Shown here one piece after another: positions 16,540 through 24,836 of a stretch of DNA of 32,347 bases. Position 1 is the first letter of the stretch. Every line of letters begins with the position of its first letter. A program made the translations under genes and the position numbers. The notes beneath the pieces were generated by a model. That model was not told the DNA's origin. It saw nothing but the letters and a program-made list of their open reading frames with translations, and made no database searches. The DNA is from CAZPMO01 sp964587515. GTDB taxonomy: Bacteria > Pseudomonadota > Alphaproteobacteria > MPNO01. Where the stretch lies: contig CAZPMO010000036.1 of NCBI GenBank assembly GCA_964587515.1, positions 1 through 32,347 on the forward strand, in the 5' to 3' direction.

Positions 16540-17247
16540 TTACTCCGCCGCCTCGCGGCCGCGCGCGCCGGCTTCGATCAGGGCGACGATCTCATCGGTC
16601 TCGCGGACATCGCCGAAATATTGCGCCACCGCCATCAGCCCGCCGAGATGTTCCTCGTCGCTCAGCGTCGCATTGGCGTCGGCCGGCATCAGCACCCGGT
16701 AGTCCAGCATCATCGCGTCACGCGCCGAGGATTCGCAGCACACATCGGTCAGCGTGCCGGTGATGATCACGGTATCGATGCCGCGCGCCTTGCAGCGTGC
16801 GTCGATGTCGGACGATCCTTGAATGAAGGCCGAGAAGCGGTTCTTCAGCACCAGATCCTCATCGGCGCGCACATCAAGTGCGGGATAGATCGCGTGCAGT
16901 TCGGAGCCTTCGGTCAGCGCCTCGCGGTGGCGCCGCCGTCCTTCTTCCTGAAAGAAATATTCGTAATAAATCGGGAAATGGTCGGGGCCGGACTCCGCCA
17001 TGGTCATGGCGATCCACATCACCGCGCCGCCGGCCTCGCGCATCGCGCTCGCCAGCCGGTTGATATTGGGCACGATGCCGCGCGCCACCGGTACTTCCAT
17101 GGGCGCGCCTTCATCGACGAAGGCGCGCTGCATGTCGATCACCACCAGCGCGGTGCGCGCCGGGTCCAGGGTCTCGAAAACATATGAGCGCCCGCGCCGT
17201 TTCGCGATGCGGTCCGTGATGAATTGCGGCAGTTCGACGTCATGCAT
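16540..17247 (-). CDS. Isochorismatase-family cysteine hydrolase
   Basis: This 235-aa enzyme starts at ATG 17247 (MHDVELPQF) behind GGAGG; the longer in-frame start upstream lacks such a site. It has the family's catalytic triad: Asp38 in ALVVIDMQRAF, Lys135 in DLVLKNRFSAF, and Cys170 in GTLTDVCCESSARDA. Members of this family hydrolyse amide, imide or vinyl-ether bonds: nicotinamidase, N-carbamoylsarcosine amidase, maleamate amidohydrolase (NicF) and others. It is the first gene of the operon that continues with the triple RidA protein, two small paralogues and the gamma-carbonic anhydrase. In such company an amidase acting on a ring-opened nitrogen compound is a reasonable guess, not a demonstrated role. 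Confidence 0.9.
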   Translation of the reverse strand: MHDVELPQFITDRIAKRRGRSYVFETLDPARTALVVIDMQRAFVDEGAPMEVPVARGIVPNINRLASAMREAGGAVMWIAMTMAESGPDHFPIYYEYFFQEEGRRRHREALTEGSELHAIYPALDVRADEDLVLKNRFSAFIQGSSDIDARCKARGIDTVIITGTLTDVCCESSARDAMMLDYRVLMPADANATLSDEEHLGGLMAVAQYFGDVRETDEIVALIEAGARGREAAE

Positions 17248-17428
17248 GGCAGGCCTCCAATCGATCCCATTCCTCGGCGCGGCCAAAGAACTCTTTGGAT
17301 TTTAACGCCTCTCACTGCTCTCGAACAGCGTCTTGCGGCCTCTGCTAACGTCAGTTCCCTTGTGTTGCCGGTTTTTCGCGTGCAAAATGTTTTTCAATCA
17401 CAGCGTCCAAGCAGACTTCTGACGCCGC

Positions 17429-18512
17429 GTGAATAAAAATGTTTGGGATTACGTCCCTGAGGCGCCGATTGGGAAACAAATCATGGCCCTGATCGAGGAG
17501 CAACGGACCGCTGAAAAGGCGGGACCGGTAATAATAGAACGCCCTATGACCGGGCCCACCGTTTGGCGGGCCAAGGATGTCATCCACGGTGGCTGGCGGG
17601 TTCCGATTACGGAAGACGCGTTGGCCGAACTTGATACGATGGCTTCAGCCTTAGCCCGATACGACGATTCGATCGAGGACCTCCGGCCGGACGCGTTCGA
17701 CTGGCCGGCGACGACGGAAATCATGGTCGACATCCAGTCCCGCCTCAACCAAGGGATCGGGTTCGCGGTGCTGGATGGCCTTCCCGTGGAACGCTGGGGG
17801 GGAAACGGCGAGTCGGGCGATCGCGTGGCTTCTTACAAACTTTCTGGCGCCTGCCATCAATCAGAAGTGGAAGGGCGCCCGGGCGTATGACGTACGCGAC
17901 ACCGGCGCGAAGCTCGAATACGGCATCCGCCGTTCGATTACCAATCTTGAACAGGAGTTCCATACCGACGGGTCCTTCCTTCGCGTGACCCCCGACTATC
18001 TCGCGCTCGCCTGTATGTCTCAGGCCGAGGCGGGCGGCATGAGCAGGGTGGTAAGTCTGGTGACCGTGCATGAGAGGCTGCGCGAGACCGCCCCACGACA
18101 GCTTGAACGTCTCTACCGGCCGTTCTGGTGGGACAGGCAGGCCGAGCACGGCGACGATGAACGACCCTCGAACTGGCTGCCGATATTCGAATCGGACGGC
18201 GCCACGCTTTCCGTCCGTTACTACGACGACTATATCCGCAACGGTTACGGGCTGATGGGCGCCGCGATCGACGACGAGACCGAGAACGCGCTACGGACCA
18301 TGCGGGAGATCGTCGAGGATCCGGAGAACTGGATCGAGTTCCGCCTGGAGCCCGGTCAGATTGAGTTCGGCCAGAACAGGCTGATCGCCCATGGGCGCAC
18401 CGCGTTCCATGATGCCGGAACCGATGCCCCGTCGCGGCGTCATTTGCTGCGCTACTGGCTCCGCAGTGAGGGCGGCATCGAACTGGAGGCTGAACCGACG
18501 CCCACCGCATGA
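17429..18512 (+). pseudogene. TauD/TfdA-family Fe(II)/2-oxoglutarate dioxygenase, frameshifted at a G7 tract
   Basis: One dioxygenase of about 360 aa is split over two frames. The first frame (from GTG 17429, or ATG 17483) runs to GIGFAVLDGLPVERWG and then degenerates before its stop at 17890. The second frame (to 18512) takes over with ETASRAIAWLLTNFLAP. Removing one G from the seven-G run at 17796-17802 restores a continuous protein. The Fe(II) ligands are visible: His and Asp in EQEFHTDGSF (codon for His at 17961) and a distal His in NRLIAHGRTAFHD. The 2-oxoglutarate-binding Arg is probably in SRRHLLRYWLR. The family hydroxylates small molecules such as taurine, aryloxyacetates or betaines. 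An exporter gene follows 12 bp later. The break may be a sequencing error, a true mutation, or phase variation. Confidence 0.85.
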
Positions 18513-18524
18513 TCCTGTCCGTTC

Positions 18525-19253
18525 GTGGAATTTACCTATACCACCGCGATCCTTTCGGGACTGGTCCTGTTCCTGGCCTATATGGTGCGCGGCGTCGCCG
18601 GTTTCGGTTCGGGTCTTATATCGGTCCCGCTGCTGGCGTTCCTGTTTCCCGTCCAAATCGTCGTGCCGATCATCGTCCTGTTTGACTATATCGGCTCGGC
18701 CAGCCAGGGGATTCACAATCGCGAGCGGATCGCCTGGCGCGAACAGCTGCCGCTGGTGCCGTTCACCCTGATCGGCGTCGCCATTGGGCTGGTGTTGCTG
18801 AAAGGACTTGAAGCGGCGGTCTTGGCTCAGGCGCTCGGTGGATTCGTTATCGCCTATGCGGTTTACCAGCTTCTTCCTCTGGGGGAAGTGCGAGGCTCTC
18901 GTCTGTTTGTCGCGCCGTGCGGCCTCGCGGGCGGGCTGGTGGGAACCCTGTTCGGCACCGGGGGGGCCCTCTACATCATCTATTTCACCCTCCGGGGTCT
19001 CGATAAGGGCAGTCTTCGGGCGACCTTCGCGGTGAATTTTCTGATCGACGGCGCCATCAGGCTTGCGGCATACGCTTCGTTCGGTTTTTTTGACAGGGAA
19101 GTGCTTCTTGCTATCTTGGCGGGACTTCCCGTTGTCGGCGTTGCCCTGTGGCTGGGCGGCCGCGTCCATTCGACGATGTCGCCGCGATCCTACGCCCGGA
19201 TGATCAGCGTGCTGCTTCTCGGCAGTGGGCTTCTTCTGATCCTGAAGAATTGA
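18525..19253 (+). CDS. TauE/SafE (TSUP) family membrane transporter
   Basis: This 242-aa integral membrane protein has seven to eight predicted helices and the TSUP signature near the start: VRGVAGFGSGLISVPLLAF (residues about 20-38). The second half repeats the pattern at LAGGLVGTLFGTGGALYIIYF (about 145-165), as expected for the two-repeat fold. TSUP proteins carry sulfite, sulfoacetate or other organic anions across the inner membrane. The start is GTG 18525; the overlapping ATG at 18509 is in another frame. It begins 12 bp after the dioxygenase gene, so the two are probably translated from one message, and the substrate may be linked to that enzyme's product. Confidence 0.88.
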   Translation: MEFTYTTAILSGLVLFLAYMVRGVAGFGSGLISVPLLAFLFPVQIVVPIIVLFDYIGSASQGIHNRERIAWREQLPLVPFTLIGVAIGLVLLKGLEAAVLAQALGGFVIAYAVYQLLPLGEVRGSRLFVAPCGLAGGLVGTLFGTGGALYIIYFTLRGLDKGSLRATFAVNFLIDGAIRLAAYASFGFFDREVLLAILAGLPVVGVALWLGGRVHSTMSPRSYARMISVLLLGSGLLLILKN

Positions 19254-19270
19254 GCAGCGCGCCTGAACGC

Positions 19271-21511
19271 CTATTCGGCGTTGGCGGCGACCCGGGGCCT
19301 ATCGTGACAGTCGGTTTCCGCCGCGCCATCGGACTGTTCGAGACGTGAACGAGGCAGGACGACGCGGATGGTCGTCCCGACATCGGGTTCGCTGTTGATA
19401 ATGAGTTCCCCGTCATGGAGTTCGACCAGCGCCTTGGCCAGCGGCAGGCCGTGTCCGGTACCCTCGAACTGGCGATCGAGATCGCTGTATATTTGGGCGA
19501 ACGGGGTTAAGGCTATCTCGATATTTTCCGGCGCCATGCCGATGCCCGTATCGGATATCTCGAACACGCTCCGGCGCTCCGCATCCACGGAAACCGAAAG
19601 CGCGACAATGCCACCGGGTCTGGTGAATTTGATCGCGTTTGACAACAGATTGACGAGGATTTGTTTCATCATGCGGTTATCGGCGTAAAGGCGAGGCATG
19701 GTGTCGGGCAGATCCACGTCGAGGTTGATCTCCCCGTGCTCGGCGCGACCACTGACGATGGTGATCACCGCACCGACCATATCCGGGACCACGAACCATT
19801 CGGGCTGGATTTCCGTATTTCCGGATTCGATCTTGGACAGGTCAAGGACGTCGTTGATCAGTTCCAGCAGATGGTGGCCGGAATCATGGATGTGCTGGAC
19901 AAATTCTATATTGCCGACTTGACCATCGGATTCGATCGCCTGGTCCTTGATGATCTGTGAGAAACCGATGATCGCGTTCAAGGGCGTGCGCAGTTCGTGG
20001 CTCATATTCGCGAGGAACTGAGATTTGGCGCGACTGTTGATCTCGGCCTCTTCCTTGGCTTTCTGAAGGGTATCGCGGGCCTCGGACTCCAGGGTTACGT
20101 CCCGCCCGGTGCCGCGATATCCGAGAAATTGCCCGTCCTCGGCGATGACCGGATTGCCGCTGACCGACCACCACTGAGTCTGTCCCTTTTCGTCGACGTA
20201 CTTGTAGCGGACATCTCTGAACCGCAGCCTCTGGTGGGAATCGGCGAAATGTTTCTGGTGATATCCATCGCCGGGTGTCAAGTCCGGCATTTTTTCCGCG
20301 GCGCGTTTAAGGAACATGCGGGGGTCGAGCCCGGCCGCATTCTTGATCTGGTCGGAAACGTATTCGAACCGGCCGTCCTTTCCGGTCGACCAGAACCAGT
20401 CCGAGGCGATCTCCGCGTAATCACGAAAGCGTTTTTCGTTTTCACGGGAAATCCGTTCGCCTTCGCGCGCATGCCACAACCCAATGCGATGGTTGCGTAG
20501 CGCCAAGATGAGCATCCCACCGGCCAGCGCGGCGACCAGAACCAAGACGAACGCCAACCATCCGCGGATGGCCCCGGCGGCGGGCCACCGTGTAATTTTA
20601 AGGACGAAAATTTTCCCTTGCTGGCTGATCAAAACAGAGGATGAAAATGGTCCGAGGAAATGTACGATACCGGACGAAGCGGGAGGCGGATGATCATAGA
20701 TCAATGCGCTGTCCAGAGATCTTAATCCTCCTTTTTGATAAAGGCGGAATCCGTAATCCCGGTAGCGACCGATAAGGTCCTGAAACAGCTGCGCCGGTTG
20801 CAGGTAGAGGCCAACCAACCCGCTTACCTGCGCCTTCCTTCCCTGCGGCGTTCGCGGCACCTCATGCCCCAGATAATATGCCTTGAACACGAAAAACCCC
20901 CGGCCGATGCCCGGGTATTCAACCAGTCGCGACGCGATGACCGCCCCGGACTCTATGGCTCTTTCCACGGCCGGCCGCAATAAAGGATCTGAACTCACAT
21001 CGAATCCCACAAGCTGCGCGAATTCCGGATCAAGGGGCTCGAATAGACGGATTGGCATTGTGACGTCCCGCGGCGCCGCGCGGGCCAGGCCTCCGTCCGC
21101 GGCAAGTTCCGTCACGCTGAATTGCTGGAATCCATCATCCCGCATTTCCTCTTCGAACGATGCGCGATCCGTCGAGGACATCACGAGGATTTTCGATATG
21201 GTTCGGATATAAGGATACGTGGCGAGTAGCTCACCCGACAGCGCGCCGAACTCGTGTGTTTTCAGGTCTTCGCTCGCATGATGCAGCCCAACCAGCGATG
21301 TCAGCACCGCGTCGCTGCTGCCGAAGCGCTGCGCGATGTCACGCTGGATGCTGTTGACCTGTTGGTTGAAAGCGCGTTCCGCGCTCAACAGGTCTATCCA
21401 CGCCGCCAAGCCGCCCATCGCCGCGCAACCGGCCAGCGAAAGCACGGCGAGGCAAAGGATTTCCCACCGTCGGAACAATCGGCGCTTGGTATCTCGCTGA
21501 GAGCCCAGCAA
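19271..21511 (-). CDS. Membrane sensor histidine kinase (periplasmic CHASE-like sensor, PAS, HisKA, HATPase)
   Basis: The 746-aa sensor kinase has a first membrane helix at about 17-38, a periplasmic CHASE-like region (about 40-300, with DFxxLxxYPxI-type ATYPYIRTISK), a second helix (about 316-338), a PAS domain with PAC (about 360-475, ending YRGTGRDVT), a short coiled linker, the HisKA dimerisation domain with His505 in ANMSHELRTPLNAI, and an ATPase domain with Asn625 in NLLSNAIKF, DTGIGM and GTGHGLPL. In the G2 box His687 replaces the usual Leu. No receiver domain or response-regulator gene is present. The start shown is TTG 21511; a later start is possible. It follows a periplasmic binding protein gene, which may supply its ligand signal. 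Confidence 0.9.
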   Translation of the reverse strand: MLGSQRDTKRRLFRRWEILCLAVLSLAGCAAMGGLAAWIDLLSAERAFNQQVNSIQRDIAQRFGSSDAVLTSLVGLHHASEDLKTHEFGALSGELLATYPYIRTISKILVMSSTDRASFEEEMRDDGFQQFSVTELAADGGLARAAPRDVTMPIRLFEPLDPEFAQLVGFDVSSDPLLRPAVERAIESGAVIASRLVEYPGIGRGFFVFKAYYLGHEVPRTPQGRKAQVSGLVGLYLQPAQLFQDLIGRYRDYGFRLYQKGGLRSLDSALIYDHPPPASSGIVHFLGPFSSSVLISQQGKIFVLKITRWPAAGAIRGWLAFVLVLVAALAGGMLILALRNHRIGLWHAREGERISRENEKRFRDYAEIASDWFWSTGKDGRFEYVSDQIKNAAGLDPRMFLKRAAEKMPDLTPGDGYHQKHFADSHQRLRFRDVRYKYVDEKGQTQWWSVSGNPVIAEDGQFLGYRGTGRDVTLESEARDTLQKAKEEAEINSRAKSQFLANMSHELRTPLNAIIGFSQIIKDQAIESDGQVGNIEFVQHIHDSGHHLLELINDVLDLSKIESGNTEIQPEWFVVPDMVGAVITIVSGRAEHGEINLDVDLPDTMPRLYADNRMMKQILVNLLSNAIKFTRPGGIVALSVSVDAERRSVFEISDTGIGMAPENIEIALTPFAQIYSDLDRQFEGTGHGLPLAKALVELHDGELIINSEPDVGTTIRVVLPRSRLEQSDGAAETDCHDRPRVAANAE

Positions 21512-21536
21512 GTGTCCGACTTTCTATTTAGACAAT

Positions 21537-21563
21537 CGGGACCCGCGCGTCGCGCGGGTCCCG
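21537..21563 (-). terminator. Strong GC hairpin between binding-protein and kinase genes
   Basis: A near-perfect inverted repeat (GGGACCCGCG pairing with CGCGGGTCCC) lies 10 bp after the binding-protein stop and 25 bp before the kinase start. The minus-strand sequence after it (ATTGTCTAAATAG) has no clear U-run, so it may be a partial terminator or an mRNA-stabilising stem that lowers kinase expression compared with the binding protein. Confidence 0.5.
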
Positions 21564-21573
21564 AAATGCGACG

Positions 21574-22572
21574 CTATTTCGCTGGAAGCGAAGCGACTTT
21601 TTTGCCCTTGCGCATCAGATCGTCGGGCAGCCTCAGATTAGCCGTCTTGAGGATGTCCTTGTTGATCCAGATATCGCGCCGGCGGTTGGGGACGATCGGG
21701 ATGCTGGATGGAGCCATTCCGTCAAGGATTTTCAATGCCGTCTTCGCGGCCCATTCGCCCTGCTCGCGCGATACCTTGGTCATGCCGAGCACGGTGTAGG
21801 GCATCATCCAGCCATGATTCGTCACGCTGAGCTTGTGCGTGTATTTGAAAACCCCGGCAAGAGCCAATTCGTGGTCCCAATCCTTGATTCCGTTGCGGCT
21901 GCCGATTACGACCAGATCGTAGGACTGGGCGCGCTCATATGCCTCCAACCAGGACTCGGTCGTGCCGGCAAGGGCGTAGTCCAGCTTGAACCCGAGCTTC
22001 GCGGCGGCGCGCTGGAATCGCTTGAGATTCTTTTTCTCGCTGAGCACGTCCGCGCCCACGTAAAAAACCCGCTTGATGGACGGCACGATATCCCGGGCTC
22101 GCTCGAGCATCGGTGCGATCGGCGCAACCTCGATCATTCCCGTCGCATTGGAGAACGGGAATCCGTATTCCGCGGCCGTCCAGTTCAGCCCGCAAAAAAC
22201 GAAGGGGACCCTATGGTTCTCATAATATGGTTTAATCAGATACTTCGCGGCGTTGTCGTCGGCGGTGATGACGACATCCGGCTCCCATGACTCGATCATG
22301 GCCTTGGCCTTCAGCGCGCGGCTTTTCTTTTCCGTTTCGGATTTATGCCGCTTGGTGTCCATATCGACTTGCTTGATTTCGCATTTCCCGGCGAGAACGG
22401 ATCGGACGCCCTGTTCGATGTCGTCGGCATGCTGGTATCCGCGGTGATAGGAAGAGATGAAAAGACATTTTTTCTTTTTCGCCATTTCGTCCGCGTTCGC
22501 CGGCGCAATTTCGCCAACGGACAAACTTGCCAATAATAGACCAAGGGCGGTCAGGCCCACTTGTAATTTCAT
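21574..22572 (-). CDS. Periplasmic ABC-type substrate-binding protein (ABC_sub_bind family)
   Basis: This 332-aa exported protein has a signal peptide (about 1-27, cleavage near ANADE) and the two-lobed layout of the ABC_sub_bind group: KCLFISSYHRGYQHADDIEQ at the start, DVVITADDNAAKYLI near 100, PFVFCGLNW near 125, KRVFYVGAD near 165, and YDLVVIGSRNGIKDWD near 220. AGGAGA precedes ATG 22572. No permease or ATPase gene is close by. Instead the next gene on the same strand is a membrane sensor kinase with a periplasmic domain. Such pairs are known where the binding protein presents a ligand to the kinase, so a sensory role is more likely than transport (inference). Confidence 0.85.
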   Translation of the reverse strand: MKLQVGLTALGLLLASLSVGEIAPANADEMAKKKKCLFISSYHRGYQHADDIEQGVRSVLAGKCEIKQVDMDTKRHKSETEKKSRALKAKAMIESWEPDVVITADDNAAKYLIKPYYENHRVPFVFCGLNWTAAEYGFPFSNATGMIEVAPIAPMLERARDIVPSIKRVFYVGADVLSEKKNLKRFQRAAAKLGFKLDYALAGTTESWLEAYERAQSYDLVVIGSRNGIKDWDHELALAGVFKYTHKLSVTNHGWMMPYTVLGMTKVSREQGEWAAKTALKILDGMAPSSIPIVPNRRRDIWINKDILKTANLRLPDDLMRKGKKVASLPAK

Positions 22573-22926
22573 TTTATTCTCCTGTTCAATTCTTCCGGTG
22601 GAGCTGAATCAGGTCTGTTTCCGATGGTCACGTCCGGATCGAAACGCCGCACTGATTTCAGGAGGCGCTTCCATAAGAGCATTTTTCGGTGAATGCTCAA
22701 TTAACCTAATGTGTTTGCCGATTGGACATTATTAATACACAAGCGCAAAATTCCACACGAGTCTGCTTATCTATTTAGATACGCGGAAAGTATAGAATAT
22801 TTAAATAATATAATTTATTTGACCTACTACATAAATGCTAATTCCGACTCTCGGTGATTAGTCGGCATGAATGCGTCCAATCTGTTCTGACCAGTTGACG
22901 CCGGTCGCCTCGATTCCGATTGGCGC
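22573..22926. other. 354-bp intergenic region upstream of the binding-protein gene
   Basis: This AT-rich gap lies between the upp stop and the binding-protein start. It should contain the promoter of the binding-protein and kinase genes. A small inverted repeat, GAGCATT at 22677-22683 with AATGCTC at 22692-22698, may be an operator or hairpin. A second short one (CCGACT 22844-22849 with AGTCGG 22860-22865) lies downstream of upp without a U-run. No gene is supported. Confidence 0.4.
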
Positions 22927-23559
22927 TTAGCGGGTGCCGTAGAGCCGGTCGCCGGCGTCGCCGAGGCCGGGGACGATATAGCCGTGATCGTCGAGCCGTT
23001 CATCGAGGGCGGCGGCGTATATGGGAACATCGGCGTGGATATCACGGAGATTATTCACCCCGTCTTCCACGGCCAGCAGACAGACGAACTTTATATTGGA
23101 TGCGCCCAGCGACTTAAGCCGGTCGACAGCGGCGACGGCGGTGTTGCCGGTCGCCAGCATGGGATCGACCACCACCACCAGCCGGCCTTCGTCTATTTCG
23201 GGCAGCTTGCAGTAATACTCGACGGCCACATGGGTGGTCGGGTCGCGATAGAGCCCGATATGGCCGACCGGCGCGGCCGGCAGCAGTTCCAGCATGCCCT
23301 CCAGCAGCGCGTTGCCGGCCCTGAGGATGGAGATCAGCACCGGCGGGGCGTCGGCGAGCGTGGGCGCGACGATTTCAGCCATGGGCGTCTCGACCGCGCG
23401 CGTCGAAACTGGCAGATCGTGGGTCACCTCGTAGGCCATCAACAGAGAAATCTCGCGCAGCAGCCGGCGGAAATCGGGCGCCGGCGTATCCTTATCGCGC
23501 AGTTCGGTGAGTTTGTGCTGGACCAGCGGGTGGCCGATCAGGGTGAGATTATCGGACAT
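22927..23559 (-). CDS. upp: Uracil phosphoribosyltransferase
   Basis: The 210-aa enzyme joins uracil and PRPP to give UMP. Length is typical. Seen in order: LIGHPLVQHKLTELRDKDT at the N-terminus, VLISILRAGNALLEGML, HIGLYRDPTT, the PRPP-binding loop LVVVVDPMLATGNTA, and the uracil-binding end GYIVPGLGDAGDRLYGT. It is the third gene of the urc1-urc4-upp operon, 34 bp after urc4. In the URC pathway of yeasts a uracil phosphoribosyltransferase (Urc6) makes the UMP or nucleotide form used for ring breakdown, so this copy probably serves uracil catabolism as well as salvage. Confidence 0.97.
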   Translation of the reverse strand: MSDNLTLIGHPLVQHKLTELRDKDTPAPDFRRLLREISLLMAYEVTHDLPVSTRAVETPMAEIVAPTLADAPPVLISILRAGNALLEGMLELLPAAPVGHIGLYRDPTTHVAVEYYCKLPEIDEGRLVVVVDPMLATGNTAVAAVDRLKSLGASNIKFVCLLAVEDGVNNLRDIHADVPIYAAALDERLDDHGYIVPGLGDAGDRLYGTR

Positions 23560-23593
23560 GGCGGTTTCCTGTTCATAATTGTTGGCGGCGGGT

Positions 23594-24829
23594 TCAAAAA
23601 ACCGTCCCGTCGCTGATCACGTTCAAAGGCGGCGGACCGCCCGGTCGCAGCTTCGCGGCGATGACGCGTCCGGCGCGCCAGGTGCCGCCTTCCAGCACCG
23701 CCGCGAGCGGCAGCGCTTGCGCGTCGAGTTCGAGCACGGCGCGCACCGGATCCGCGATCCGGTCGAGCAGCACCACGGTCAGCGCCCGCCATTCGACCAC
23801 TTGTTGCGATCCGACGTCCAGCGGGTCGGAACCCGTGGACGCGGCGCGCGGCCGGATCACGCCGAGATCGACGAACAACCCGCCATTGCGGTATTCCGCG
23901 AGACCGGTCAGCGCATCCAGCCCGCTGATTTTTAACCCGGCCTCTTCCAGCGGCTCGATAAGCGAATAAGCGAGCCATTGAGGCAGTTTGTGGAACGGCA
24001 CCAGCCCGTTGGTCTCGTCATCGGCGTGGATCGCCGGATGACGCCAGACATCGCCGAGATTTTCGCCGTTGAGTATGACGCGCCCGGGCCAGATCGGGGC
24101 GAGGCCGCGCAGCAGCGCCGCCAGAATTTCGCTTGCCGGCAAGACGCCGTCGCGCGCGCGGCCCGACAAATAATCATAAAGATTACCAATGCGTGGCGCG
24201 GTCCCGCCGAACAAATCCGGCGCGGCCGAGAGCGCCGCGCCCAGCGCGCGCAAGAGCCCGGCGCGCCCCGCGGCGCCCGCCATCGGATTGTCCGCCGTGA
24301 TCTGAAAGGCCGTCGCCAGCGCGGCCTCGTCGAAACGTTTGAGGGCCGCCGCGTCCGCGCGCAGTGGATCGTTCGCATCCGCTGACAGCGCGCCCGAGGC
24401 GAACAAATGGAAGCTCGCCACCGCAAGCCCTTCGGAGCGCGTAAATTCCGCACCCGCGCCGGGTTCGCGAAACCGCCATGTCGCACCGGCGCCGGCATCG
24501 AGAAGCACGCTGGTCACCGCGAGGTCGATGCGCGCGCGGGCGCGCTCGTCGGGGGCGAGGTCGGAACCGTGCGTGGCGAGATCGCCCCATCGGTCGACGC
24601 CGCCGACCGTGAAATGGCCCCAGCGACTGTGCGGCGGGACTTTCAGATCGGGATAATTCTCGCGAATGATCTCGGCGACGAAGCTTGCCGCCGCCTCCAA
24701 TGCCGTCATGTCGAGGGTGAAATGATCCGATTCACCGCGTTCGACCAGGGCAAACAGATCGCCGCAGCGCGCGCGAATCGCCTGCGGTGAGCGCAGCCAG
24801 GCAACGGCGTTATTTTCGACTTGCGTCAC
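23594..24829 (-). CDS. URC4/Urg3-family uracil catabolism protein (DUF1688)
   Basis: This 411-aa protein matches the URC4/Urg3 family by its N-terminal WLRSPQAIRARCGDLFALVE, VERGESDHFTLDM, VPPHSRWGHFTVGG, and C-terminal GLVPFHKLPQWLAYSLIEPL and KISGLDALTGLAEYRNGG. In yeasts Urc4 is required to use uracil as nitrogen source, but its exact reaction is not established. It lies 7 bp downstream of the urc1-like gene and 34 bp upstream of upp, all on the minus strand. The conserved context supports the pathway assignment more than any single motif. Confidence 0.9.
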   Translation of the reverse strand: MTQVENNAVAWLRSPQAIRARCGDLFALVERGESDHFTLDMTALEAAASFVAEIIRENYPDLKVPPHSRWGHFTVGGVDRWGDLATHGSDLAPDERARARIDLAVTSVLLDAGAGATWRFREPGAGAEFTRSEGLAVASFHLFASGALSADANDPLRADAAALKRFDEAALATAFQITADNPMAGAAGRAGLLRALGAALSAAPDLFGGTAPRIGNLYDYLSGRARDGVLPASEILAALLRGLAPIWPGRVILNGENLGDVWRHPAIHADDETNGLVPFHKLPQWLAYSLIEPLEEAGLKISGLDALTGLAEYRNGGLFVDLGVIRPRAASTGSDPLDVGSQQVVEWRALTVVLLDRIADPVRAVLELDAQALPLAAVLEGGTWRAGRVIAAKLRPGGPPPLNVISDGTVF

Positions 24830-24836
24830 CGGCTAA

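Noticed and set aside
22844..22865. Short inverted repeat downstream of upp as a terminator
   Set aside because: Only six paired bases and no U-run on the minus strand.
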